Below are positions 53,911 through 61,757 of a DNA stretch of 64,000 bases, one piece after another. Each line of letters starts with the position of its first letter. The first letter of the stretch is position 1. The translations under genes and the position numbers were made by a program. The notes beneath the pieces are model-generated. The model was not told where the DNA came from. It searched no databases and saw nothing but the letters and a program-made list of their open reading frames with translations. Location of the stretch: contig NZ_JABETO010000004.1 of NCBI RefSeq assembly GCF_013055795.1, forward strand, positions 62,001-126,000. The letters are read 5' to 3'. Origin of the DNA: Streptomyces sp. I05A-00742. Its GTDB lineage: Bacteria > Actinomycetota > Actinomycetes > Streptomycetales > Streptomycetaceae.

Positions 53911-55392
53911 TTACTGGTCTGTGGTGGGATCGGTTCCGGCGGTGTAGGTGTCTTTGATTTTGACTTCGGTCACGCCGCGTCCTTCGGCGAAGACACGGTG
54001 CCAGTCGCCGATGACGTGGAGTTCGTCGGTGCCCATCACGCGGACGACGGTCAGGCCCTCGTTGTGGGCTTTGAGGGCTTTCATCCAGAGGTTCGCGAAG
54101 GCCTGGGAGCGGATGATGTGCATCCAGTCCGGGCGGTAGAGCTCCCGGTTGTAGTTGGATTCGCCCATGGTGGAGACGAATTTGGAGTACATCGCCTTCA
54201 CGTACTCCAGTGTCACCGTGTCGCCTTGTTCGATGGCCGTGTCCCGGGCGTCCTTCAGGGCGATGCGGAACTTTTCCAGGAGGTTCTCCGTGGCGCCGGA
54301 GGTGTAGGACTCATGGATCTGCGGTGGTGCGCACAGGTTGTAGGGGGGGCCGGACAGACGCAGCAGGAGGCGGAGGGTGGGTTCGGTGATCCAGAGGGGG
54401 CCGGGTTCGTCGCGTTGGCCGATGGGGTTGGGGAGTTCGTGCTGGTGTGGCCAGGCGGGTGGGGTGATGAGGTGGATTCCGGCGCGGCGGCGGTCGTGGG
54501 TGGGGTGGGAGGAGTGTTCGAGCTGGCCGATGGGGAGGTGGGTTTTGAGGGCGCTGAGGTAGGCGCCGTTGATGTCGAGTGCGGTGATTTCGTGGTGGCC
54601 GGGGGGGAGGTCGTGGCGGGTCCATTTGGGGCGGGCTTCCCAGATCTGGTCGGCGCCGCGGGAGGTCTGTTTTTTGAGGATGTCGGGGAGCCAGGGGTGG
54701 GCGATGACGTCGTAACGTGCTCCCTTGCGGGTCTGGTCGAGCAGGTGCATCGCGTCCGGGATGGCCTTTTTCAGGAGTGCCGCGGTGGCGGTGTCCATGT
54801 TGCCGGCGTGTTCGGCGAGGGTGTGCTGGACGGTGTCGTGGATGAGGTCGGCCGGGGTGGAGGGTTCGCGGAACGGCCGTCGGGCCGGTGACTGGGGGCG
54901 GCCGGTGGGGCGGGGCGGTGGACTCTGTTCGGTGGCGGAAGCGGGTGCGGGGGTAGGGGTGGCTGCCGGAGGTGTGGAGGGTGGGGGCGGGTTGTGGCAG
55001 TCGGCCGGGGTGAGGTGCTGGGGGAATCCTTCTACTTGCCGGGTGGCCGGGTGGCCGCACAGGACGCACGGTGGCGGGACGGCGAGCGTTTCCCCGTCGT
55101 CGTCCGTGTCCTGATGGTGCGGCTCCGGTGCTGGCGGCGTCCCGGGTTCGGTGGCGAGTTTGGCGGCCAGGCCGTCGAGCAAGTACGCGTATTTGGTGCG
55201 GGTCTCGCCCGCGGGGTCCCGGCCGGATTCCCATCCGGTGACGGTGGAGGGGCTGACTCCCAGGACGCGGGCCAGGTGGGCCTTGGACAGGTGGGCCCGT
55301 TCCCTCAGGTCGCGGCGCGTGGCGGGGTCGGGGAGCTCGGCCTGGGGGCCGACGGATGCGAGCAGCGAGTCGATCGCGTCGAAGTCACTCAC
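53911..55392 (-). CDS. HTH protein with Tap-like (polymerase-like) C-terminal region
   Basis: A 493-residue protein. The N-terminal HTH (RERAHLSKAHLARVLGVSPSTVTGWE in two helices) is followed by a Cys pair CVLCGHP and a long Pro-rich linker. The C-terminal half has ALDINGAYLSALKTHLP and VRVMGTDELHVIGDW, reminiscent of the Asp-containing motifs of DNA-polymerase-like folds found in the telomere-associated protein Tap of linear Streptomyces replicons. It is shorter than Tap (about 740). It lies 13 bases after a small gene, forming a pair. The relation to Tap is from memory and needs a profile search. Confidence 0.6.
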   Translation of the reverse strand: MSDFDAIDSLLASVGPQAELPDPATRRDLRERAHLSKAHLARVLGVSPSTVTGWESGRDPAGETRTKYAYLLDGLAAKLATEPGTPPAPEPHHQDTDDDGETLAVPPPCVLCGHPATRQVEGFPQHLTPADCHNPPPPSTPPAATPTPAPASATEQSPPPRPTGRPQSPARRPFREPSTPADLIHDTVQHTLAEHAGNMDTATAALLKKAIPDAMHLLDQTRKGARYDVIAHPWLPDILKKQTSRGADQIWEARPKWTRHDLPPGHHEITALDINGAYLSALKTHLPIGQLEHSSHPTHDRRRAGIHLITPPAWPHQHELPNPIGQRDEPGPLWITEPTLRLLLRLSGPPYNLCAPPQIHESYTSGATENLLEKFRIALKDARDTAIEQGDTVTLEYVKAMYSKFVSTMGESNYNRELYRPDWMHIIRSQAFANLWMKALKAHNEGLTVVRVMGTDELHVIGDWHRVFAEGRGVTEVKIKDTYTAGTDPTTDQ

Positions 55393-55405
55393 CGGGCCAC
55401 CTTCT

Positions 55406-55738
55406 TCAGATGTAGGTCACGGGATTGCGGGACAGGTGCGGGCTGGGGGTGGGCCGGCCGACGCGTGGGTCGCCGCGCAGGAGGCGGCCTTCGAGGGCGT
55501 AGCGGTCACCGTGTTTGGAGATGCCGGTAATGGTGGCGATGGCGAGGACGGTTCCCTGGGTGTTGATGATCTGTACTTCGTTCTGGGACAGGGCGCGGTC
55601 GGCGTTGAATTTCCAGATGCCGCGGCCGGCTTGCCAGGCTTGGTCTTCGCTCATGCCGGGTCGCCATCCGAGGGTGGTGCGCTTGAGCTGATCGCCCGGG
55701 CCGGCGGGGCGTTCGGGGCCGATCTGGATCTGCAGCAC
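55406..55738 (-). CDS. Hypothetical protein (110 aa), first gene of the Tap-like pair
   Basis: The GTG at 55738 is chosen because GGAGG lies 7 bases upstream and because a promoter-like TTGCAA ... TAACTT lies inside the longer ATG-started frame (55825). The protein begins VLQIQIGPERPAGPG and includes WKFNADRALSQNEVQIINTQ, a small beta-rich protein without a known motif. It is co-transcribed with the HTH gene downstream. A short inverted repeat AACTT ... AAGTT near the promoter may be bound by that HTH protein. Confidence 0.6.
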   Translation of the reverse strand: MLQIQIGPERPAGPGDQLKRTTLGWRPGMSEDQAWQAGRGIWKFNADRALSQNEVQIINTQGTVLAIATITGISKHGDRYALEGRLLRGDPRVGRPTPSPHLSRNPVTYI

Positions 55739-55850
55739 GCGTCCACCCTCCGGATACTCTTCAACTTGTTGGGAAGTTATCAGCCGGGTGGCTTGCTTTG
55801 CAACGAGTTGGGTCGTTGGGGGCATTGGGGGCGTTTGCCGGATCCCTGGT

Positions 55851-56218
55851 TCACCTGACGTGTCCGAGAATCAGGAGGTAGAGAACGTGCAGCAGGAGGC
55901 TGCCGTCGGTGGCCCGTTGCCCGCGCGGAAGAGGTCCGTCAGGGCGGCCCGGAGGGCCGCACGGTGCGCTCGCAGCGGGTCGGGCTTGTTCTCGAAGACG
56001 CGCACGGCGTGTTCGCCCGAGGGGTACGCCACCTGGACGTGCCGCACACGCGTCCGCACGACGGCCGGGAGCGGCGCGAACCAGGGCCGTATCTGTCCGG
56101 GATCGCCCCAGCGGGTGGGGGCCGGGCCGGACGGCGGTGTGTCCAGGTGGGTCAGGACGGTGTGGGCGATCCGGCCCATCACGCCGTCGGGAGTCCAGGA
56201 GGCGACGGCGAGCACCGC
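55851..56218 (-). pseudogene. 3' remnant of a SAM-dependent methyltransferase
   Basis: The frame reads VLAVASWTPDGVMGR, TPPSGPAPTRWGDP and AYPSGEHAVRVFENK, the C-terminal half of the class I methyltransferases common in Streptomyces. The SAM-binding half is missing. Near 55895 the frame breaks; the alternative frame gives ATDGSLLLHVLYLLILGHV up to 55851. It is both truncated and frameshifted, so inactive. Confidence 0.6.
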
Positions 56219-56249
56219 GCCCGGGCCCTGGCGGCCAAGACCGGGGGCT

Positions 56250-56371
56250 CCCTGCGCGACGGCCACCACGCGGCGTCGGCCGCGGACATCGCCATGACCG
56301 TCCTCGGCCCCGAGACGTACGCGCTGCTCGTCACCGGCCGCGGCTGGCCGCCCGAGCGCCGGCAGCGCTGA
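56250..56371 (+). pseudogene. 3' remnant of a TetR-type regulator
   Basis: On the plus strand the sequence reads AADIAMTVLGPETYALLVTG then WPPERRQR and a stop, the usual end of an AcrR/TetR ligand-binding domain. No helix-turn-helix precedes it; the DNA upstream is the oppositely oriented methyltransferase fragment. The junction marks a rearrangement. Confidence 0.45.
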
Positions 56372-56939
56372 GCCGCGGACTCGCACACGCGCCAGCTCCT
56401 GCCCTGACCGGGCCGGGCTGGGCTGGGCCGGGCCGGACTGGGCCGGACTGGTGCCTGATCGTGGAGCGGTCGGATCCCCGCGCGGGCTACGGCAGGCCGG
56501 CCCAGGCCGCGTCGAGGTGGCGCCGGCCGACGACGGGACGCTGTTACGGGACGCCGTTCGCCGGGCCCCTGGGCGAGACGGTCCTGACGGTGGAGGCGAC
56601 GGCGGAGCCCCGCACGGGGTGCACCGCACCGGACATCACGTTCGGCTCCGGCCGCGTCCGCTGCGCGAGCCGGGACGGCGCCCTGCGCCTGTCCGTCCGC
56701 CGGACGCCACCCGCCGGACGCCCGGGCATCCGGCAGCCACAGCAGCGACAGCAGCGACAGCGACAGCCACAGCGACGGTACGAGCGCGCGGCTTCGGGGC
56801 TGTGGCGGCGAGGTCGGCGAGAGCCAGGCCGCGTTGGTCCGTCCAAGCCAGTGCCGCAGCAGACATCGTTCGTCTCGCCGGTGGAGCACGGGGAAGTAAA
56901 TCGGTGGGGTGGTGCAGGGAAATCTGTCACGATCACCGG
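56372..56939. other. Gene-free stretch with low-complexity repeats
   Basis: Contains a G/C tandem run at 56408-56450 built from GGGCTGGGCC-like units, and a CAGCGA/CAGCCA repeat at 56733-56778. Frames across it are open only because of composition. One segment (around 56570-56700) reads ETVLTVEATAEP and could be a trace of an exported protein, but I cannot support a gene. Confidence 0.4.
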
Positions 56940-57314
56940 ATGGGTGCATTGGATGCCGTGGCAGGCAGGGTTGCCGGTGGCGCCACCGTGGCGTTCCGGC
57001 CCAGCGGCTCGTCGATGGTCCCGCTGATACGCAGTCGGCAGCAGGTGGTCGTCGCTCCGGTCGCCCCGTCGAAGCTGGAGGTCGGCGACATCGTCCTCGC
57101 CCGTGTCGCCGGGACGGTCTACTTGCACTTGGTGTCGTCTGTGGACCCCGCCAGGAAGCGGGTGCGGATCAGTAACAACCGTGGCCGCGTCAATGGCTGG
57201 ACCAGCCACGACCGTGTCTTCGGCATCTGTGTGGCAGTCGACGGCGTCACCCGGCCAGGAGTCGCGGGCAAAACGCTCGCGCCCGACTCCAGCAACTCCA
57301 GCGACTCCTCCTGA
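56940..57314 (+). CDS. S24/S26 peptidase-like small protein (124 aa)
   Basis: Starts MGALDAVAGRVAGGATVAFR at the ATG at 56940. The segment PSGSSMVPLIRSRQ is the Ser-x-Met nucleophile region of the LexA/signal-peptidase fold, and VEVGDIVLARV-like sequence (KLEVGDIVLARVAGTVYLHL) follows as in that fold. The catalytic Lys is not obvious: ISNNRGRVNGWTSHDRVFG occupies the later part. It is soluble, with a Ser-rich tail. It may be a degenerate or specialised relative; no partner gene is adjacent. Confidence 0.65.
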   Translation: MGALDAVAGRVAGGATVAFRPSGSSMVPLIRSRQQVVVAPVAPSKLEVGDIVLARVAGTVYLHLVSSVDPARKRVRISNNRGRVNGWTSHDRVFGICVAVDGVTRPGVAGKTLAPDSSNSSDSS

Positions 57315-57351
57315 ACTGACGCAAAGCGTTGCCTGATCCGGCCCTCCGGCC

Positions 57352-57819
57352 CTACACCTGCTCCTGGCAGACTCTGATCCGGGCGGGCTTGAAGGTACGG
57401 ATGGTTGTCCAGGCCGCCCGCCCGCTCAGCCCTCGGGCCCACTCGTCGAGATCGTCGCCCGCGCCGTGGAAGAACCACGAGTCGAAGCTGCCCAGAGCCT
57501 GCAGGGCTGGTGCGAATCCGTATTGAAGCTCGCACTCAACCTGGACGAAGTGGTCGTGATCGCCTTGGCCGTCCGTGACCTGGAACTGCCGGGTGAGGCT
57601 CAGCGTGAACGCCGCAGGGCCGTTGAACGAATAGATCCCGTACTGGAACAGAAGGCCATCGGCATCCGGTGCGCCCGAGACGTCGAACAGCCGTCGGCCG
57701 AACCGGAGATAGGCAGACCAGGCATCCTCCGTGTCCAGGTCGGCAAGCCCCCGCCCCCCGGCCTCCAGTTCGCTCTCGAGCAGCCCCACGGCCTCGTCCA
57801 TCGACGGTCTTCGCATCAT
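57352..57819 (-). CDS. Hypothetical protein (155 aa)
   Basis: The ATG at 57819 is chosen because GAGGAG lies 7 bases upstream; two further Met codons follow closely. The protein begins MMRRPSMDEAVGLLESE and has an aromatic core (AYLRFGRRLFDVSG, LFQYGIYSFNGPAAFTLSL). It is acidic and soluble. I recognise no family; the size resembles small immunity-type proteins, but no toxin gene is adjacent. Confidence 0.6.
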   Translation of the reverse strand: MMRRPSMDEAVGLLESELEAGGRGLADLDTEDAWSAYLRFGRRLFDVSGAPDADGLLFQYGIYSFNGPAAFTLSLTRQFQVTDGQGDHDHFVQVECELQYGFAPALQALGSFDSWFFHGAGDDLDEWARGLSGRAAWTTIRTFKPARIRVCQEQV

Positions 57820-58276
57820 GCCCGCTCTCCTCGTCCACCACAGCGGGCTCAGCGTACTCAACCGGCGGACCTTCCCGGTCACAGCACCAGGGATCCGGGC
57901 GCAGCCCCAGCGCAGCGCTGTGCAGAACGAGTCCGGCTTCCGGCGCGTCAACTCCGGCGGTTTCGCCTGGAGATCGGAGGACATCGCCTCACCGAGCACG
58001 AAGGCGCCCACCACCAACTCAGGCATCAAGGAGTCGTGGTCATCGTCCATGCCTCGCGCGCCGGGCTCGGCGACCCGCACCCCCGCCCGTCGAACGAATC
58101 GCCCGGCCGCCGCCCGGACTTGACTTGACGCGCCCCTGTCAATCAGGGCTCACCCGTGGCACTCTTTCCGACGCACGTCGAAACCGCACCACTCGTCTGC
58201 CCGGCCCGCACCCCCACGGCCCGGCCCCCACACGGCCCGCGCGCCCCGCGCGCCGGCCTTGGCAGAAGGAGTACGC
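57820..58276. other. Intergenic region upstream of a secreted protease
   Basis: No supported gene on either strand. It should hold the promoter of the protease gene; its ribosome site AAGGAG is at 58267-58271. I see no operator-like palindrome. Confidence 0.4.
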
Positions 58277-59275
58277 GTGAGACGCCACCCCCGCACGACC
58301 GCCACCGCCGCAGGCGCGCTGCTGGCCGCCTGCTCGCTGGCCGTTCCCGGCCTCGCGGCCGGCGCGGCCGACGCGGCGCCGCCGCCGGTCGCCGAGCGCA
58401 CCGCAGCCGCCACGGCGGAGGCGCGGCAGCGGACCGCCGACTTCTGGACGCCGGAACGGATGCGGTCGGCCACCCCGCTCGACGTCACCGTGGACCGGAT
58501 CGCGGCGCCGTCCGCCCCCGCGCCGGGCGGACGGCACACCACCGTCGCGCCGACGGCCGCAGGTACGGGACGGGCCTCGGCCGACGTCCGCTCGTTCCCG
58601 CAGGCGGGCGGCCCCTGGACGGGGGGCGGGGCGGTGGTCAAGACGTCCGGCCGGGTGTTCTTCACCATGCAGGGACGCACGGCCTCCTGCTCCGGGGACG
58701 CCGTGACCAGCGGCAACCGCAGCACGGTGATCACAGCGGGCCACTGCGTCAAGTACCAGGGCAACTGGCACACCAACTGGACGTTCGCGCCCGGCTACCA
58801 CGACGGTCAGGCCCCGTACGGCACGTGGGCGGCGGCGAAGACGCTCTCCACCCCGCAGTGGACGGCGAGCGAGGACATGAACTTCGACATCGGCGCCGCC
58901 GTCGTGGGCCCGCTCGACGGGAAGCGGCTCACGGACGTCGTCGGCGGCCAGGGACTGGACTTCAACGGCGGCTACAACAAGCGCATGTACTCCTTCGGCT
59001 TCCCGGCGGCCTCGCCGTACGACGGCAGCAAGCTCATCCACTGCAGCGGCAACGCCACGAAGGACTTCCTGCTCACCAAGGACCACGGACTGGGCTGCAA
59101 CATGACCGGCGGGTCGAGCGGCGGCCCGTGGTTCACCTCGTTCGACGAGGCCACCGGCACCGGGCTCCAGGCGTCGGTGAACAGCTTCGGCTACACCTTC
59201 CTGCCGAACACGATGTTCGGGCCGTACTTCGGTGACGAGGCCAAGGCGCTGTACAACCAGGCGCAGGCGGGCTGA
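58277..59275 (+). CDS. Secreted trypsin-like serine protease
   Basis: A 332-residue S1-fold protease. The GTG at 58277 is chosen for AAGGAG 6 bases before it. A signal peptide (TTATAAGALLAACSLAVPGL) and a propeptide-like region precede the catalytic domain. The triad is His in ITAGHCVKY, Asp in EDMNFDIGAAV, and Ser in TGGSSGGPW. Cys pairs (SCSGD, HC, HCSG, LGCN) fit extracellular disulfides. It resembles the glutamyl-endopeptidase-like V8/trypsin group of Streptomyces. A secreted M28 peptidase gene follows. Confidence 0.87.
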   Translation: MRRHPRTTATAAGALLAACSLAVPGLAAGAADAAPPPVAERTAAATAEARQRTADFWTPERMRSATPLDVTVDRIAAPSAPAPGGRHTTVAPTAAGTGRASADVRSFPQAGGPWTGGGAVVKTSGRVFFTMQGRTASCSGDAVTSGNRSTVITAGHCVKYQGNWHTNWTFAPGYHDGQAPYGTWAAAKTLSTPQWTASEDMNFDIGAAVVGPLDGKRLTDVVGGQGLDFNGGYNKRMYSFGFPAASPYDGSKLIHCSGNATKDFLLTKDHGLGCNMTGGSSGGPWFTSFDEATGTGLQASVNSFGYTFLPNTMFGPYFGDEAKALYNQAQAG

Positions 59276-59286
59276 GTCCCGGGCGC

Positions 59287-59423
59287 GGGCCGTGCACGCC
59301 GCCCACCCGGCGACGGCACGGCCCCCGCACGTCCGGCATGGCCACCATGGCCACCATGGCCGACATGCACGGTGTAACCGGCGTGGCCGATACGCCCGGC
59401 GTGACCGGCGTGACCGGCGTGTG
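59287..59423. repeat. Hairpin and minisatellite between two secreted-peptidase genes
   Basis: A 9-bp stem (59287-59295 and 59316-59324) just after the protease stop probably terminates transcription. Next, CATGGCCAC is repeated nearly three times at 59337-59364, and ACCGGCGTG-type units repeat around 59378-59423. The repeats contain many ATG and GTG triplets but no extended gene. Confidence 0.55.
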
Positions 59424-59548
59424 GCGATCTTGTGTCGGGACCCGGCGAGGGCTCCCGCGAGACCGGTAACGGTCCCTAAGGTCCGTACCACTGCGCTCAC
59501 CGCACCGGGAGCGCCACCACCCCCCGCAGACCTTCCGAGAGGACCCCC

Positions 59549-61075
59549 GTGCGTCTCCACCGACCCCGCGGCCGCCGGGCTCTGACCGCCCTGATATCCA
59601 CCGCCGTCGCCGCCCCCGTGCTGCTCGGCGCCGCCCCCGCCGACGCCAGGACCGCCGACGCCAGGACCGCCGACGGACCGGCCCGGCAGCACCAACGGGC
59701 CGAACGGCTCGCGAAGAAGCTGGAGCGCGACGCGTCGGCCAAGGGCGCCTACCGCCACCTCAAGGCGTTCCAGCGCATCGCCGACGCCCACGGCGGCAAC
59801 CGCGCCGCGGGCACGCCCGGGCACGAGGCGTCGGCCGCGTACGTGTACCGGCTGCTGAAGCGGGCCGGCTACCGGGTCGCGTACCAGGAGTTCGACATCT
59901 GGCAGGCGAAGACCCTCACCGAGAAGCTGTCCGTCCTCTCCCCCGACGCCCGGGACCTGAAGGTCTCGGCGGCCGAGTTCTCCCCGTCCACCCCGCAGGG
60001 CGGCCTCCGGGCGCCCCTCGCCCTCGCCCGGGTGGACGAGACCCCCGGCTGCACGCCCGACGACTACGCCTCCGACACGTTCACCGGGCGGATCGCGCTG
60101 ATCAAGCGCGGCGGCTGCACCTTCGCCGAGAAGCAGAAGGCCGCCGCGCAGGCGGGCGCCGTCGGCGCGATCATCTACAACGGCGCCGCGAGCGGCGTGG
60201 TCAGACCCTCGTTCGACAGCCCGGCCGACGGCAAGGTGCCGACCGCGGGCATCTCCCGGGCGGACGGCGAGGCACTGGCCGCCGCGGCGGGCAAGGGCGA
60301 GGTCCGGGTCGCCCTGGACGTCCAGCAGCAGCACACCAAGCAGCCGACCCGCAACGTGATCGCCGAGACCCGCGGCGGCGACCCGCGCCACGTGGTCGCC
60401 CTCGGCAGCCACCTCGACTCCGTCCCCGAGGGGCCCGGCATCAACGACAACGGCTCCGGCTCCGCCGGCCTGCTGGAGGTCGCCCTCAAGCTCGCCGACC
60501 GCACCCGCCGGACCGGCGAACAGCCCACCAACAAGGTCCGGTTCGCCTGGTGGTCGGGCGAGGAACTGGGCCTCCTGGGCTCCAGGCACTACGTGGCCCG
60601 GCTCCCCGAGGCCGAGCGCAAGAAGATCGCCCTCTACCTCAACTTCGACATGATCGCCTCCCCCAACCCCGCCCAGCTCGTCTACGACGGCGACGACTCC
60701 GACCACAAGGGCTCAGGCCCCGGCCCCCAGGGCTCTGCCCAGATCGAGCAGCTCATCACCACCTACCTCGACCGCAAGGGCAAGCCCCACGAGGGCACCG
60801 ACTTCGACGGCCGCTCCGACTACGGCCCCTTCATCGCCACCGGCATCCCCGCAGGCGGCACCTTCACCGGCGCCGAGGGCATCAAGTCCCCCGCACAGGC
60901 CGAGAAGTTCGGCGGCCGGGCCGGCGCCCCGTACGACCCGAACTACCACGCCAAGGGCGACGACCTGAACAACCTCGACCTGGCGGCGTTCGACACCAAC
61001 ATCGACGTCATCGCCCACGCGGTGGGCACGTACGCGCACGACCTGAGCTCACTGGGCGGCGCCACACGGCCCTGA
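59549..61075 (+). CDS. Secreted M28-family aminopeptidase with PA domain
   Basis: A 508-residue zinc peptidase. Signal peptide with RALTALISTAVAAPVLLGAA. A protease-associated insert reads IALIKRGGCTFAEKQKAA. Zinc ligands are visible: His-x-Asp in LGSHLDSVPEGPG, Asp in GINDNGSG, Glu-Glu in WWSGEELGLLG, Asp in YLNFDMIASP and a His near NYHAKGDDLNN. It should release N-terminal residues from peptides outside the cell. It is transcribed like the trypsin-like protease upstream but separated by repeats. A palindromic terminator follows. Confidence 0.9.
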   Translation: MRLHRPRGRRALTALISTAVAAPVLLGAAPADARTADARTADGPARQHQRAERLAKKLERDASAKGAYRHLKAFQRIADAHGGNRAAGTPGHEASAAYVYRLLKRAGYRVAYQEFDIWQAKTLTEKLSVLSPDARDLKVSAAEFSPSTPQGGLRAPLALARVDETPGCTPDDYASDTFTGRIALIKRGGCTFAEKQKAAAQAGAVGAIIYNGAASGVVRPSFDSPADGKVPTAGISRADGEALAAAAGKGEVRVALDVQQQHTKQPTRNVIAETRGGDPRHVVALGSHLDSVPEGPGINDNGSGSAGLLEVALKLADRTRRTGEQPTNKVRFAWWSGEELGLLGSRHYVARLPEAERKKIALYLNFDMIASPNPAQLVYDGDDSDHKGSGPGPQGSAQIEQLITTYLDRKGKPHEGTDFDGRSDYGPFIATGIPAGGTFTGAEGIKSPAQAEKFGGRAGAPYDPNYHAKGDDLNNLDLAAFDTNIDVIAHAVGTYAHDLSSLGGATRP

Positions 61076-61083
61076 CCAGGACG

Positions 61084-61108
61084 GCTCGTCCCGGGACCCG
61101 GGACGAGC
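61084..61108. terminator. Palindromic terminator after the M28 peptidase
   Basis: Two perfectly complementary 12-base arms (61084-61095 and 61097-61108) with a single central base, starting 9 bases after the stop codon and followed by TTCTCC. Confidence 0.78.
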
Positions 61109-61502
61109 TTCTCCGGATCGCACGGCAATGGACGAGCCGGGAACAACGGCAGAGGACGGAAAGTCCCCATTTCGCTACCCGACAAGCCTCGAAAAACCGA
61201 CCAACCTGACGGAATATCCGATTCCGAGCGGCTTTCCGAAGGCATTCAAACGGAGGAATTCCGCACCGATTTCTCCCCGGCACACTCCGATCGGGACAAC
61301 CCATGCATGATTGCGGCACAGTGCACCTCAAGGAGACCATATGCACCATGCCTCAACCGATACCGATGGCTTCTCAGCTCTTGACATCGCCGATCATTGC
61401 CCATGACAGTGATCGCGCAGCACTCGCCATGCAAATACCGGCGGGCCATGGAGCACTGAAGTGGATTTCCTGCATCCCGCCCGGAACGGAAGGAAAGCAA
61501 TC
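61109..61502. promoter_or_regulatory. A/T-richer leader upstream of the peptide gene
   Basis: This region is clearly less GC-rich than its surroundings and should carry the promoter of the peptide/DUF4135 operon. It contains an AAGGAG site at 61330-61335 five bases before an ATG (61341) that opens a 21-codon frame, and a longer frame (from 61303 or 61349) whose TGA overlaps the peptide-gene GTG by 4 bases. Neither has typical Streptomyces codon use, so I do not call them genes. Confidence 0.45.
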
Positions 61503-61652
61503 GTGAGCACCCAGCTGACCGACATGCCCAAGGCCGACGAGGCATTCGACCTCGTGGTCGGAAACCTGGAGGTCGAAATGCCGGCCGACGAGGCCGCCCA
61601 GTTCCCGGGCAACAACCCGTCCTGCATCCCGCGCTACGGGTACTGCGCGTAA
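61503..61652 (+). CDS. Candidate RiPP precursor peptide (49 aa)
   Basis: A small acidic peptide with a leader-like part (DEAFDLVVGNLEVEMPADEA) and a neutral, Pro/Gly/Tyr-rich end, PGNNPSCIPRYGYCA. The tail holds Ser40, Cys41 and Cys48. An acidic Leu/Val-containing leader ahead of a short Ser/Cys core, directly followed by a LanM-dehydratase-like gene, is the layout of a lanthipeptide-type RiPP precursor. The GTG at 61503 has GGAAAG 6 bases upstream. Only one Ser and two Cys are present, so at most one thioether (Ser40 to Cys48) plus a free or otherwise modified Cys41 is possible. I do not recognise the family. Confidence 0.68.
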   Translation: MSTQLTDMPKADEAFDLVVGNLEVEMPADEAAQFPGNNPSCIPRYGYCA

Positions 61653-61690
61653 ACAGGCCAGCCGTCGCGGCCCCCGGCCGCGGCCGTTTC

Positions 61691-61735
61691 GCGCGTCCGG
61701 CCGGACCCGTCCACCACGAGTTCGGCCGGACGCGC
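61691..61735. terminator. Hairpin between peptide gene and DUF4135 gene
   Basis: Arms at 61691-61704 and 61722-61735 pair over 13 of 14 bases with a 17-base loop. It starts 38 bases after the peptide stop. Such attenuating hairpins commonly keep precursor levels above enzyme levels in RiPP operons. Confidence 0.62.
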
Positions 61736-61757
61736 CACAGCAGGAGGTCCGCCCACC

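Noticed and set aside
56451..56939. Extending the S24/S26-like gene upstream in the same frame
   Set aside because: The upstream frame is open only through low-complexity repeats and gives a Gly/Arg/Ala-rich sequence; homologous-looking sequence starts at MGALDAVAG.
59337..59423. CRISPR array
   Set aside because: The repeats are 9-base minisatellite units with no spacers and no cas genes anywhere in the window.
61503..61652. Treating the edge peptide as a second SapB/class III precursor served by the ram synthetase
   Set aside because: It lacks the LxLQ leader motif and Ser-x2-Ser-x3-Cys units and has its own adjacent DUF4135 enzyme.
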